Origin: Candidatus Parcubacteria bacterium | GTDB taxonomy: Bacteria; Patescibacteriota; Minisyncoccia; Phycocordibacterales; UBA12088 | Length of the DNA stretch: 28,692 nt | Assembly: GCA_003694545.1 (NCBI GenBank) | Contig: RFKD01000062.1 | Location: 1-28,692 of the forward strand | Direction of reading: 5' to 3' | In this document: positions 1-8,589 of the stretch, in pieces | Layout: the number at the start of each line of letters is the position of its first letter | How positions within the stretch are numbered: position 1 is the stretch's first letter | Position numbers and translations under genes: made by a program | The notes under the pieces: model-generated | What the model saw: only the letters and a program-made list of their open reading frames with translations | The model's database searches: none | Told to the model about the DNA's origin: nothing

Positions 1-795
1 CGCCTCCATCCGCTTCGCAAGCGAGATAGCTCGCTCTCCCGAGAAAAACCACGGCGCCCCAAGCGCGGCGCGCCCCACCATTGCGCCGTCGGCTCCGGCT
101 TCTTGCGCCCGTTCCTGTGCTTCTTGGAGTGAGGTGATGTCGCCATTGCCGACAACGGCAACCGAAGGTGCGAGCTGGTCGCGCAAACGCGCCGCGTCGC
201 GGACCCGCTCCCATCGCGCCGGAACGCGCGAAAGCTCGTGCGCGGTCCGCGCGTGCAGTGTCACCATCCACGCGCCACTTCCCAAAAGATGCGGCAACCA
301 CTCCTCGAGAATATCGCGCGACACTCCCAAGCGCGTTTTGACGCTCACGGGAAGCCCGCTTCCTTCCAGCGCCGCCTCCACGAGCTCGCGCGCCAAGCCG
401 GGTTTACGAATGAGGGCGGCGCCGGCCCCTTGGCGAAGCACCGCGCGGTCAGGACAGCCCATATTGATGTCCACCCCGTCAAACCCCAAGTCTGCCGCCA
501 CGCGCGCGGCGTAGCGAATCGTCGTTGGGTTCGCGCCAAACAACTGCGCCACGATGGGGCGTTCTTCTTCGGAATACTGCAAGTCAGCCAACAGAGGATT
601 ATCCGCTATCGAGCGCCTCCTTTCCCGCTCCATAAGGTGCCACAAGCCATCGGCAGAAATAAACTCCGTCCACATCAGGGTCGGCGGAGCGTACGATGCC
701 ACCAATCGCCGAAATGCGGGGTCTGTCGCGTCCGCCATAGGGGCAAGAGCGACCCACGGGGTGTGACGCGGGGTTCCAAACACACACCTCTGCAT
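1..795 (-). CDS. dus: tRNA-dihydrouridine synthase (Dus), 3' end cut by window
   Basis: The protein reduces uridines in the tRNA D-loop to dihydrouridine using FMN and NAD(P)H; it is cytoplasmic. The visible 265 residues start MQRCVFGTPRHTPW, followed by VALAPMADATDPAFRR, the usual first strand of the Dus TIM barrel. The catalytic loop is seen as GCPDRAVLRQGAGAAL, with the conserved cysteine in GCP. Later VSVKTRLG, VTLHART and VVGNGDI match further barrel strands that bind FMN and tRNA. The reading frame is open to base 1, so the C-terminal helical domain lies outside the window. The start is uncertain: ATG at 795 is the first ATG and has only a weak ribosome-binding site. It lies 47 bases after the clp stop, so it is probably the last gene of that transcript. 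The subfamily (DusA, B or C) cannot be fixed. Confidence 0.9.
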   Translation of the reverse strand, partial: MQRCVFGTPRHTPWVALAPMADATDPAFRRLVASYAPPTLMWTEFISADGLWHLMERERRRSIADNPLLADLQYSEEERPIVAQLFGANPTTIRYAARVAADLGFDGVDINMGCPDRAVLRQGAGAALIRKPGLARELVEAALEGSGLPVSVKTRLGVSRDILEEWLPHLLGSGAWMVTLHARTAHELSRVPARWERVRDAARLRDQLAPSVAVVGNGDITSLQEAQERAQEAGADGAMVGRAALGAPWFFSGERAISLAKRMEA

Positions 796-842
796 ACGCC
801 AGCACAACAAATCTTCATCGCGCAACGCGCGCCTAGGCAGAC

Positions 843-3245
843 CTACACCCGAACGGTCGCGCCGCTTTGCGCCCCTTGCGCCAAAATCGCGTCGGCGACT
901 TTTTGCTCGAGAATGTCTTGAACGGCGCGGCGCATTGGCCGGGCGCCAAAACGGGGCTCGTAGCCTTGCGCGAGAATTTCTGAAAATGTCTCATCGCTCA
1001 CCTCAACCGTAATGCCCTTTTCGAGGCGGAGACGCTCCACAAACGCGCCCACCATACGGCGTGCGATTTCCGCGGTATGCTCGCGCGAAAGCGGATGGAA
1101 CACCACAACCGCGTCAAAACGGTTCAAGAGCTCCGGCTTGAAGATGCCGCGAGAGACGATCGTGTGAATGATTTCTTCACGACGAGCCGTGGGCGATTCT
1201 CCTTTCTGGAAAAATTCCCACACGATGTCGCTTGCCGCGTTGGAAGTGGCAATAAACACGGCGTCGCGCGCGTACACCGCCTGCCCTTGCCCATCGGTAA
1301 ATCTTCCTTCATCAAAAATCTGCAAGAACAAATCGTGCACTTCAGACTCAGTCTTTTCAAATTCGTCGAGAAGATACACCGCAAAAGGTGTGTCGCGCAA
1401 AGCGCTGGCGAGCCTTCCCACTATTCTCCCCGTCGGATCTCCAATAAGACGAGCAAGCGCATCAGGGCCGCGATATTCCGTCATATCAAACCGCACCATT
1501 CTGTCGGCGCCACCAAACAATACCTTCGCAAGCGCTTTTGCGGTTTGTGTTTTCCCCACGCCTGTCGGGCCTAAAAAGAGAAATGATCCGACCGGCCGCT
1601 CCTTGCCGCGCACGCCCGCGCGCGCCCGCCGCAGAGCTTGCGCGACAACCCGCACGGCTTCTTCCTGCCCCACCACCTCGCGCGCAAGAAGCACCTCAAG
1701 CGCAAGAAGCGTTTGACGCTCTTCGCGCGTTGGCGCAGCCAACGGCACGGAAAACATTTGTGAAGCGACTTCGCGGACAAAAGCGGCATCAACAACCGAG
1801 CGCCGCTGCGCGGCGGCCTGCGCGATGATCCGCTCTGCGAGCGCCACCGCGCGCTCCGCGCGCTGTTGGGCGGGTATATATCGTTCAGCAATTTCCGCCA
1901 GAGCACGTATCGCGGGGATCAAAAAAGGAACGCGGTAACGACGCTCCAAAGGCAGGACCGCGTTCCACACAAGCCAAATGAGCGAAGCGTAGTCTTCCCC
2001 TTTCATTTCCACCACTGCCGCGGAGCGCAAAAGGCGGCCGTCAGGGCGCACAGCTGTTTCAAAACGGGCGCGGTCTGTAAGGAGTATTGCCGGAAGCTCA
2101 GGCCGCGTGATATAGGGCTCAAGCAAATCAATAACATCCACGCCCAGCGTCCGCCCCGCCTCCAAAAAGCCCGGCAGGTTTGGCACCACAAGCAGGATAT
2201 TGCCAGCGTGAAGAGCTTGCGCGAGCGCCGTCGCGCACTGCTCTTCAAGCGGCGCGCCCCCGCCTTTCGCTCCGCTGATCATCCGCTCCCAATCAAGCGC
2301 GAGGACAACTCTGTCAAGCAGTTCCGGCATTGCTCGCCCTTCTTCAATTGCTTGCGCGAGGGCGGCAACCAGCGGCACGGCGCCGCTTCCTGCGTCTCCC
2401 ACAAGCAAGACATTACGCCCCGCCTCCGACAACAGCGCGTTTTCCAGTTCGAGCAGTTCTGGGCGATGGCGAAACACTTCTGCCTGCGCCGCCCCCGGCA
2501 ATACGGCGATAGGCAAAGTAAACCTATCGAGAATATAACGCTGGCCGTAAGAAAGCGCCCGCCCAAAAGGGGGCAGTCTGCCAATGTGCTCGCGCGACCA
2601 CCACCTTTGCGAACGCTTGCGCTCCTCCCACAAGGTGTCAATAAGCATCGCGGCTTCTGTGAAGTCTCCCTCTTGCACCCCCCGCTGGGAAAGCCATAGT
2701 TGGAGTGCTTTATCGGCGCGGTAAAGCGCGGCGGCATACGAACCAACGCGCGCCGGCTTCTGGGGAGGAAGCGCAAGGGCCTCAAGCGCGATAGGTGACC
2801 GTCGCGCGTCAAACAAAAACGCTTCCGCATCAGCAAACGAAACACCCAAACGAGCAAGCATCGTCACGCCAAAATAGCTGCGCAGTAAGCCTGCCGTGGC
2901 GTCATGCGCAGGGGTGAGATACAAAACATGCGCCGTCTCGAAGGTTACGAGAGGCTCTTGAGTGTTGTCGTACTCGTAGTAGTAGTACCAGCGGCGAAAC
3001 CACTCGAGCGACGCGAGCAACAACCAGCCCGAAAGCACAATGAGCGTCAGACCCACTGCCACACGCGATATCGCGTTCAAACCTCCAACTGCCACAAGTA
3101 TTGCCGCGACAGCCGCAAGGAGAAGTGTCGCAACACCCACGACTTTCGTAATCATGCGCCGCAGCGGCGTAGGGAGCCACGCTTCAAGCGCCATTACTGG
3201 CGTGAACACCTTCCACACCCACGCTTGTGCTTGCGCGCCCCGCAT
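843..3245 (-). CDS. membrane-tethered Clp/Hsp100-type AAA+ ATPase with degenerate first ATPase domain
   Basis: An 800-residue Clp-family unfoldase. Residues about 36-56 and 60-80 are two hydrophobic segments, so unlike ClpA/B/C it appears anchored in the membrane. Residues about 100-235 may be a divergent N-domain. The first AAA+ module (about 250-480) has GDAGSGAV where Walker A (GxxGxGKT) is expected, and LLVVPN where Walker B should end in DE, so it is probably unable to bind or hydrolyse ATP. The second module is intact: FLGPTGVGKTQT near residue 560, YLLDEFEK near 625, sensor SNAA and arginine finger LLNRF. The pore-loop motif GYVG is replaced by GRIVG, and no obvious IGF/VGF ClpP-docking tripeptide is present. 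It lies 3 bases after a small multi-helix protein gene that may be its partner. A ClpB-like remodelling role at the membrane is inference. Confidence 0.88.
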   Translation of the reverse strand: MRGAQAQAWVWKVFTPVMALEAWLPTPLRRMITKVVGVATLLLAAVAAILVAVGGLNAISRVAVGLTLIVLSGWLLLASLEWFRRWYYYYEYDNTQEPLVTFETAHVLYLTPAHDATAGLLRSYFGVTMLARLGVSFADAEAFLFDARRSPIALEALALPPQKPARVGSYAAALYRADKALQLWLSQRGVQEGDFTEAAMLIDTLWEERKRSQRWWSREHIGRLPPFGRALSYGQRYILDRFTLPIAVLPGAAQAEVFRHRPELLELENALLSEAGRNVLLVGDAGSGAVPLVAALAQAIEEGRAMPELLDRVVLALDWERMISGAKGGGAPLEEQCATALAQALHAGNILLVVPNLPGFLEAGRTLGVDVIDLLEPYITRPELPAILLTDRARFETAVRPDGRLLRSAAVVEMKGEDYASLIWLVWNAVLPLERRYRVPFLIPAIRALAEIAERYIPAQQRAERAVALAERIIAQAAAQRRSVVDAAFVREVASQMFSVPLAAPTREERQTLLALEVLLAREVVGQEEAVRVVAQALRRARAGVRGKERPVGSFLFLGPTGVGKTQTAKALAKVLFGGADRMVRFDMTEYRGPDALARLIGDPTGRIVGRLASALRDTPFAVYLLDEFEKTESEVHDLFLQIFDEGRFTDGQGQAVYARDAVFIATSNAASDIVWEFFQKGESPTARREEIIHTIVSRGIFKPELLNRFDAVVVFHPLSREHTAEIARRMVGAFVERLRLEKGITVEVSDETFSEILAQGYEPRFGARPMRRAVQDILEQKVADAILAQGAQSGATVRV

Positions 3246-3248
3246 ATG

Positions 3249-3656
3249 CTACGACACAACTATCATCCGCAAACCACTCATCGCCAGGAGCACGCCGGCT
3301 ACAACAAGCGCCGCAAGCGTAAACGGCCACACCAACCACACCACGAAACCCACCACACCCGCAAGTACCGCAGCCGCCATTACCAACCCACCAACCGCTA
3401 ACACTATGAGACGCGCAACCATTCCCACAATCCGCATTATGGTGTTGAGAAGAAATGTCTGCGCCCATTGCGCAGGGTCAAAACCTTTGGCGTATGTCTC
3501 ACCGGTGCGCATGAGGGGTGCAACGAGCGTGCGTACGAGAAACGGAACGGAAAAAAAATGGAAAACGCCCCACAAGATAGTGCGCCAAATACGAAAATAA
3601 CTTTCAAAAGAGTGGCTGTAGTGCCACAGAAAGTACCACCACAAAACTCGCACCAT
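3249..3656 (-). CDS. small multi-pass membrane protein upstream of the Clp-like ATPase
   Basis: I do not recognise a named family. The 135-residue protein begins MVRVLWWYFLWHYSHSFE and is very rich in aromatic and hydrophobic residues. It has an amphipathic, Trp-rich N-terminal half (WRTILWGVFHFFSVPFLV), a middle segment, then two strong membrane helices covering the last 60 residues (VARLIVLAVGGLVMAAAV and VWPFTLAALVVAGVLLAMS). The start was placed at ATG 3656 because an AGAGG sequence immediately precedes it; a GTG one codon downstream fits that site equally well, and an upstream ATG at 3686 would add ten unlikely residues. The stop lies 3 bases before the start of the Clp-like gene, so both are probably translated from one mRNA and may form one membrane complex. 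That pairing is inference from context. Confidence 0.72.
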   Translation of the reverse strand: MVRVLWWYFLWHYSHSFESYFRIWRTILWGVFHFFSVPFLVRTLVAPLMRTGETYAKGFDPAQWAQTFLLNTIMRIVGMVARLIVLAVGGLVMAAAVLAGVVGFVVWLVWPFTLAALVVAGVLLAMSGLRMIVVS

Positions 3657-3778
3657 ACCTCTATTAAACCACACGCAAGCTGGCAAGTATCCCCGACAGC
3701 GCGCCCCAGCCCCCGCCCGGGCGCGGGCAAGGTGAGATAATTGCCGCGCAGTTCGGGAAGCTGATGGCGCGCGGACTG

Positions 3779-4159
3779 TTATGTTTCTTCCTCACCAACT
3801 TTCCCGCGCGGCGCGCGGAGGATACGTTGCGCCAGCCGACCGCGATGCATGCGCGGTGAAGGGGGCGGGGCAAGGGAGCGGAGTTTTTTATCGAGCTCAC
3901 GCTCCAACGCTCGCAAGGCGTGTTCCGCCTTGCGCGCCGCGTGCCGCAAGGAGCTATAGAGAAAACGGAGCAAAGCAACAGTGGCCTGGTGAATGCTGCC
4001 CCCTCGCAAAAGCCTCCGCGCGCTCAGCACAAAGTCGTCAGCTTTCGCAAGACCGCGGTCAATCAGAGCAAAACGAGGGCGAAGCCGCTCGAGTCCGATA
4101 CCGAGAACAACCAGCGCAACGCCTGCTCCTACGAGTGCGAGCGCAGCGCCCAACCCCAT
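3779..4159 (-). CDS. hypothetical single-pass membrane protein
   Basis: No recognised family. The 126-residue protein has one N-terminal membrane segment (residues about 3-22, GAALALVGAGVALVVLGIGL) followed by a basic, helix-forming cytoplasmic part (LERLRPRFALIDRGL, then SSLRHAARKAEHALRALERELDKKL) that may form a coiled coil. The C-terminal tail is Arg/Pro rich. It starts 6 bases after the tsf stop, so it is read on the rpsB-tsf transcript. A short gap of 122 bases follows before the next gene; it holds a GC-rich inverted repeat at 3713-3728 without a T-tract. The function is unknown. Confidence 0.65.
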   Translation of the reverse strand: MGLGAALALVGAGVALVVLGIGLERLRPRFALIDRGLAKADDFVLSARRLLRGGSIHQATVALLRFLYSSLRHAARKAEHALRALERELDKKLRSLAPPPSPRMHRGRLAQRILRAPRGKVGEEET

Positions 4160-4165
4160 ACGGCT

Positions 4166-4750
4166 TTAGCGCACCGAAAACCGCTTGAACGCGACTGCAT
4201 CAATGCGTTCACCAAACTTTTGCGTCGCTTCGTTGAGGAGGTCGCCAATGGTGCGGCTTTCATCCTTCACAAACGGCTGTTCCAGCAAAACTCGCTCCCG
4301 ATACCAGCTGTCCATCTTTCCGTTCACGACCTTTTCTCGCACATCGTCTGGTTTACCAGCTGCCTCCTCTTGAAACACGGCAAGCGCGGCTTGGCGCTCG
4401 TCTTGTGCAACATCTTCACGGCGAGCCGCAACAGGAGCCATGGCCGCTATGTGCATTGCAATATCGCGGGCAAGCGTTTGGAACACCTCGTTCTTGGCAA
4501 CAAAATCCGTCTCGCAAGCAAGGTGTACCATTGCGGCCACTTCACCTCCCGCATGCACATACACGCCAATCGTGCCCGCGCTCAGCGCGCGATCCGCTTT
4601 CTTTTCGGCCGCAAGTTTGGAGTGCTTGCGCAAAATCACCTTTGCTTTTTCTATGTCTCCCTGCGCTTCTTCAAGAGCCTTGCGGCATACCATTATTGAA
4701 ACGCCGGTTTCGTCGCGAAGCGCTTTAACTTGATCAATGGAAACACTCAT
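4166..4750 (-). CDS. tsf: elongation factor Ts
   Basis: Guanine-nucleotide exchange factor for EF-Tu in translation elongation. The 194-residue protein has the N-terminal UBA-like module (SIDQVKALRDETG, then CRKALEEAQGDIEKA) and the diagnostic core motif TDFVAKNEVF with preceding VHLACE, both of which contact EF-Tu. It is shorter than the roughly 280-residue E. coli protein because the second half of the core is reduced. The start was placed at ATG 4750 (MSVSIDQV), which matches the family N-terminus; an in-frame TTG at 4768 would add six residues. An AGGAGG sequence lies at 4791-4796, about 40 bases upstream of the ATG and too far for normal initiation. The gene follows rpsB by 69 bases, the classic order. 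Confidence 0.95.
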   Translation of the reverse strand: MSVSIDQVKALRDETGVSIMVCRKALEEAQGDIEKAKVILRKHSKLAAEKKADRALSAGTIGVYVHAGGEVAAMVHLACETDFVAKNEVFQTLARDIAMHIAAMAPVAARREDVAQDERQAALAVFQEEAAGKPDDVREKVVNGKMDSWYRERVLLEQPFVKDESRTIGDLLNEATQKFGERIDAVAFKRFSVR

Positions 4751-4819
4751 ACCCGTGCAAAATTGCAAAACGAAGCAAACAGATAATTGCCCTCCTGTAC
4801 CCGGATCCCTTTCTTTGCT

Positions 4820-5578
4820 TTACGCGTTCGAATGAGCAGGAGCCATCACGGGAGTTTCTTTCTTTGCCGCCACTCCTTCCTCATACGCCGCGCGCAACTC
4901 AGCAAGAACCCGGCTTACGGTCGCGCGAGATCCCACATTGCACACAATAGGATACGGCACGGCGCTGCAGTTGCCGTCGGTAGAAATAAGGCCCACAAAA
5001 GGCACTCTTTGGGCGGCTAGTTCTTCAGCGGCAACCGGCGTGTGCGTCGGGTCCACCACTACCGCAAGGTGCGGTTCCGCGTCCATCAAGGGAAGTAGTC
5101 CCTCAAAGTCTTCTTCAAGCGCGCGCATCTCCCGCTCCAACATCAAGCGCTCTCGCTTCGTGTAGCGCTGTTCAAAAATTCCTTCCTCGCGCATTTGCCG
5201 CAACGAGGTGAGGTGCCTGAGACGCTTGCGCAATTCGGGGAGATTCGTGAGTGTTCCCCCTAACCAGCGGCCGGCGACATACGGATGCCCGAGAGTCGTT
5301 GCTATGTCGCGAACCGCCATCCTCCCCTCCGGACGCGCGCTCACCCACAAGACAACTACTCCGGTTTCACCCGCGGCGCGCAGTACTCGTTTGGCGGTAG
5401 CGATCTGCTCGAGGGTGACCGTCAAATTAATAATATCTATTCCTTCTTTGGTCGCCGCAAGGGCAAAAGCGCAAGAAGGGTGGCGCCGGGCGCGGCGGCG
5501 CCCGTAATACGCGCCTACGGCGACAAGTTCCTCCGCCAACGATTCAGCACCAGGTGTTTTCTCTCCTTTTTGCGCCAT
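4820..5578 (-). CDS. rpsB: 30S ribosomal protein S2 (uS2)
   Basis: Component of the small ribosomal subunit. The 252-residue protein shows the S2 hallmarks GIDIINLTVTLEQIATAKRV, VLWVSARPEG, the AGRWLGGTLTN motif, and near the C-terminus AVVVDPTHTPVAAEE followed by VPFVGLISTDGNC and VPYPIVCN. The usual FGH(Q) histidine region is modified (YGRRRARRHPSCAF). The start is ATG 5578 (MAQKGEKTPG); the open frame extends 50 codons further upstream but that part overlaps the promoter and resembles no S2. A clear sigma-70-like promoter lies directly upstream, so rpsB, tsf and the next small gene form one transcript. The C-terminus is short and Ala-rich. Confidence 0.95.
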   Translation of the reverse strand: MAQKGEKTPGAESLAEELVAVGAYYGRRRARRHPSCAFALAATKEGIDIINLTVTLEQIATAKRVLRAAGETGVVVLWVSARPEGRMAVRDIATTLGHPYVAGRWLGGTLTNLPELRKRLRHLTSLRQMREEGIFEQRYTKRERLMLEREMRALEEDFEGLLPLMDAEPHLAVVVDPTHTPVAAEELAAQRVPFVGLISTDGNCSAVPYPIVCNVGSRATVSRVLAELRAAYEEGVAAKKETPVMAPAHSNA

Positions 5579-5587
5579 AACGGCAAC

Positions 5588-5616
5588 ACTGTAGCAAATA
5601 GCATACGTAAACGCAA
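5588..5616 (-). promoter_or_regulatory. sigma-70-type promoter of rpsB-tsf
   Basis: On the minus strand a TTGCGT box (5611-5616) and a TACAGT box (5588-5593) are separated by 17 bases. The -10 box ends 9 bases before the rpsB ATG at 5578, so transcription would start within about 3 bases of the start codon. No Shine-Dalgarno sequence fits in between. Confidence 0.6.
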
Positions 5617-5642
5617 GATATCGTCCACCCTCGGCCTTTGCA

Positions 5643-7211
5643 TTACGGCTCCCGATTACCAAACACGACAACCCGCACTTCTTCTTTCTTCGCCCGGGCG
5701 CGAACCCGCACGGCGCCCGCGCTGTCAATCAAAAGCGCCGGACCCTCTATTTGGCTTACAGCAACTGGCTTTCCTAACGCGGCCGCGCGGGTGCGAATAG
5801 TTCGCTCGTAAATGCGCGCGTACATTGGCGAACCGCGAAACCAGCTTGGAGAAGACGGATTCGCCACCCAAAGAGCTCCTACGCTTGCGTCACGAACAAC
5901 GCGTGGCGCAAACGCCTCGGAACACAATACCACGCCAATAGGTGCTCTCCCCACGGCGAGAGATTCGGCTTTGGAGGCGGGAGTGTGGCGGAAATGTTCC
6001 AGAAAGTAGGAAACTTCCCGTGAAAACCCTGCCGATTTCGCAGCAAAAGCAAACAGAAGAGGCAAGTATTCACCAATAGGAACCAGCGCTGCTTTTTCTC
6101 TCCGCGCGATTTCCTCTCCGCGCGCGGTGAAGGCCGCGGCAACCACAGCGCGGCGGTCTGGTTCGCCGCCAGTCTCCTGTGTTTGCGACGCGATGACAAC
6201 GGCAGAGGCGGGAAGTTGTTTGGCGACCTCTGCCACCCATCCGTACCCCCGCAAAAACGGGACAAAGGGGATGTTCTCGGGCAGGACGACAAAATCTACC
6301 CCTTCCGCGGCGGCGCCTTGCAGCGCTTGAGCGACGAGAACTGATAGTTTGTTAGTCTCGTATTCCTGGGCAGAAATCCGTTGTGTTGCACCGAAGGAAA
6401 CCGCGGCAACGCGCGCGTTTGGCTCATTGCCCCCCACCCCAAAAAGGCCCGTCGGCACAAGCGCGCTTACCAAGAGAAAAAAGAGGACCAATACGGCCGC
6501 GCTGCTTGCCCCGCTCAAATAGCGCTGGCGCCCCAGCACCCACTTGTATATTTCTCGCCAATGCAAGGCGGCGCGCGCAAGCGCCCACCCGCCAATCCCT
6601 AAAACCGCCGCGAGCGCCCACACCTCTCCTGCTCGGGCAGGAATAAATCCCCACGGATGTTCAATAATGAGATACGCGGGCATTGCGAGGGTTCCAATAG
6701 CGCCAGCCCCCACCTCCGATGCCCAAGTCAGGAGCCCAAAAGTCCATGCGCGCGCCGCTTCAACAGCGGCAAACGCAACCCCAGCCAACGCAACACCCCA
6801 CCATGCGCCGCGCGCCCGATGCACCAGCGGCACGAGCGCCCAAACGCCAGCGCCAAGCGACAGCACGACGATTGTCATTCCCCACGCAAGCGCGGCCGTG
6901 CCCCAGCGTCCCGCGGGGGTAAGCGGAAGCCAATCGGCCGCCGTTGCGGCAAAAAAGAAACCCAATGCCAAGGAAAAATAGGCAAAAAACCACATCCAAG
7001 CGACTGCGGCACGCGTTTGCCAACGGTTCGCGCTTCGCCACAGCGCAAGCCACAGCCCCGCCACTCCGCACATCGCTCCTGCCCACGCGAAAAACCCTTC
7101 CGCCCAATTGTTTGCGACCGCGGCAAGCAACCCGCCGCCAACGGCAAACGACACCGCTTTGTAGGTCTCAAGCAGTCGAAGGAGCGGCTTTGTCAGGTGT
7201 AGCCTCGTCAT
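5643..7211 (-). CDS. lnt: apolipoprotein N-acyltransferase-like protein (carbon-nitrogen hydrolase fold)
   Basis: A membrane N-acyltransferase that in other bacteria adds the third acyl chain to lipoproteins at the outer face of the inner membrane. The first 255 residues hold about six to seven hydrophobic helices (for example FFAWAGAMCGVAGLWLALW and AAVLVLFFLLVSALVPTGL). The remainder is a nitrilase-fold domain with the catalytic triad visible: Glu in FVVLPEN (about 312), Lys in REKAALVPIGEYLP (about 373) and Cys in VVLCSEAFAP (about 430). The length of 522 is normal for Lnt. The start is set at ATG 7211 (MTRLHLTKPL); ATG 7223 is also in frame. Either start overlaps the 3' end of prfA by more than 40 bases, suggesting translational coupling. 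Its true acyl acceptor in this organism is not known. Confidence 0.82.
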   Translation of the reverse strand: MTRLHLTKPLLRLLETYKAVSFAVGGGLLAAVANNWAEGFFAWAGAMCGVAGLWLALWRSANRWQTRAAVAWMWFFAYFSLALGFFFAATAADWLPLTPAGRWGTAALAWGMTIVVLSLGAGVWALVPLVHRARGAWWGVALAGVAFAAVEAARAWTFGLLTWASEVGAGAIGTLAMPAYLIIEHPWGFIPARAGEVWALAAVLGIGGWALARAALHWREIYKWVLGRQRYLSGASSAAVLVLFFLLVSALVPTGLFGVGGNEPNARVAAVSFGATQRISAQEYETNKLSVLVAQALQGAAAEGVDFVVLPENIPFVPFLRGYGWVAEVAKQLPASAVVIASQTQETGGEPDRRAVVAAAFTARGEEIARREKAALVPIGEYLPLLFAFAAKSAGFSREVSYFLEHFRHTPASKAESLAVGRAPIGVVLCSEAFAPRVVRDASVGALWVANPSSPSWFRGSPMYARIYERTIRTRAAALGKPVAVSQIEGPALLIDSAGAVRVRARAKKEEVRVVVFGNREP

Positions 7212-8157
7212 ACGCGCGCCCAAGCGCGTTAATTATGGGGTCAAGGTCGCCTTCCAATATGGTGTCAATGCCGTGCCAGCTTTCTTTGATGCGGTGATCG
7301 GTCACGCGATCTTGCGGAAAATTGTAGGTGCGGATTTTCTCCGAACGATCCCCTGTGCCAATTTGAGATCGGCGCTCGGCGGCAAGCGTTGCTTGCCGCT
7401 TCTCTTCTTCAAGTTGTTCAAGTTTCGCCGTGAGGATGGCCCACGCGCGCTCGCGGTTTGCTTGTTGGGAGCGCTCCACGCTGCAGCGCACCTCAATACC
7501 GGTGGGCTTATGCACCAGCCGCACGGCGGTTTCCACTTTATTGACATTCTGGCCGCCCGCGCCGCCGGAGCGGGCAAAACTCATTTCCACATCTTCCGGT
7601 CGGATTTCTATCTTTGGTTTTTTGCGCATAGGGAGGATAGCAACAGACGCCGTAGAGGTGTGGATGCGCCCTGATTTTTCCGTCGCGGGAATGCGCTGAA
7701 CGCGATGCACGCCGGTTTCAAAACGAAGATGCTCGTATGCGCCTTCGCCTCTAATCACAAACGCCGCTTCTTTGTAGCCCCCCAGCTCACTACGCGACTC
7801 GTCAACAATCTGCACACCCCAACCCCGCCGCGCGGCGTAACGCTGATACATCCGCGCCAACTCTTCGGCAAAGAGTGCCGCCTCTTCCCCTCCCGCTCCC
7901 GCGCGGACTTCCAGCACCACCTCGTGAGGAAACTCTTCTTCTTTCATCTCTTTCGCGAGAATACGCGCGATTTCTTCCTCAAGCACAGCGCGCTGGGCAA
8001 GCAGTTTTTCCTTTTCCAATTGGGCGAGCGAGGTGAGCGCGGGATCTTCAGCAATCTGTTCTATTTCAGCCATTTCCCGATCAATACGCTCTATTTCCTG
8101 GGCGTGCCAGGCTGTTTTCGGATTCTCCCGCAACTCGGAAAGCGGCGGCAATTCCAT
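7168..8157 (-). CDS. prfA: peptide chain release factor 1
   Basis: Recognises UAA and UAG stop codons and triggers peptide release. The 329-residue protein has the N-terminal coiled domain, the RAGAGGEEA strand and the GGQ catalytic motif at residues 201-203 (SGGAGGQNVNKVET). The codon-recognition tripeptide PAT at 157-159 in HRVQRIPATEKSGRIHTS marks it as RF1; RF2 would have SPF here. The C-terminal signature TYNFPQDRVTDHRI is intact. It is slightly shorter than E. coli RF1 (360) through reduction of the N-terminal domain. It follows rpmE by 45 bases and overlaps the lnt start downstream, an operon-like arrangement. Confidence 0.95.
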   Translation of the reverse strand: MELPPLSELRENPKTAWHAQEIERIDREMAEIEQIAEDPALTSLAQLEKEKLLAQRAVLEEEIARILAKEMKEEEFPHEVVLEVRAGAGGEEAALFAEELARMYQRYAARRGWGVQIVDESRSELGGYKEAAFVIRGEGAYEHLRFETGVHRVQRIPATEKSGRIHTSTASVAILPMRKKPKIEIRPEDVEMSFARSGGAGGQNVNKVETAVRLVHKPTGIEVRCSVERSQQANRERAWAILTAKLEQLEEEKRQATLAAERRSQIGTGDRSEKIRTYNFPQDRVTDHRIKESWHGIDTILEGDLDPIINALGRAYDEATPDKAAPSTA

Positions 8158-8202
8158 AGAACGACGCGCTCGATCCGTCGTAAGACCTTGCGCACGGGCG
8201 CG

Positions 8203-8523
8203 TTACTCCTTTTTCTCAGATTGGTTGGCTTGCCGAGCGTTGTGCGCAGATTTTGGTTTGCTCTCGCGCGCTTTGCGGGCGGCCTCAAGCTTCTTCAAAA
8301 AGCGGCCGACGCGCCCTGCTGTGTCTACTATGGTTTGCTCGCCAGTAAAGAAGGGATGCGACGCGCTTGAGATTTCAAGGGGCTTATAGTCGTACTCTTT
8401 GCCATCCGGTCCCACGCGCCGCTCGGTGGTGTGCACGGTCGAGTACACCACAAACATCGCATCTGCAGTGATATCATGAAAGAGAACGGGCCGATAGTTT
8501 TGCGGGTGGATGCCTTTTTTCAT
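8203..8523 (-). CDS. rpmE: 50S ribosomal protein L31 type B (bL31)
   Basis: Large-subunit protein at the intersubunit bridge. The first 75 residues match the type B form: MKKGIHPQNYRPVLFHD, STVHTTERRV and the signature ISSASHPFFTGEQTIVDTAGRVGRF. The zinc-binding CxxC pairs of type A L31 are absent, so this is the zinc-independent form. A 30-residue Lys/Arg/Glu-rich tail (KLEAARKARESKPKSAHNARQ) extends past the usual end. ATG 8523 gives the canonical N-terminus. The gene lies 66 bases downstream of the pilin gene and 45 upstream of prfA. Confidence 0.93.
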   Translation of the reverse strand: MKKGIHPQNYRPVLFHDITADAMFVVYSTVHTTERRVGPDGKEYDYKPLEISSASHPFFTGEQTIVDTAGRVGRFLKKLEAARKARESKPKSAHNARQANQSEKKE

Positions 8524-8589
8524 ACACGGCGCACTCTAACACACTCAGCGCAAAAAATCCACCGTGCCGCTCGCGCAAACGCACTCGCC

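Noticed and set aside
238..921. 227-codon plus-strand open frame
   Set aside because: It is antisense to dus and the end of clp, has no domain or start signal, and arises from the GC-rich codon pattern of the opposite strand.
3713..3728. terminator before the small membrane protein gene
   Set aside because: The CCCGC/GCGGG stem has a loop that is itself palindromic and no T-tract on either strand.
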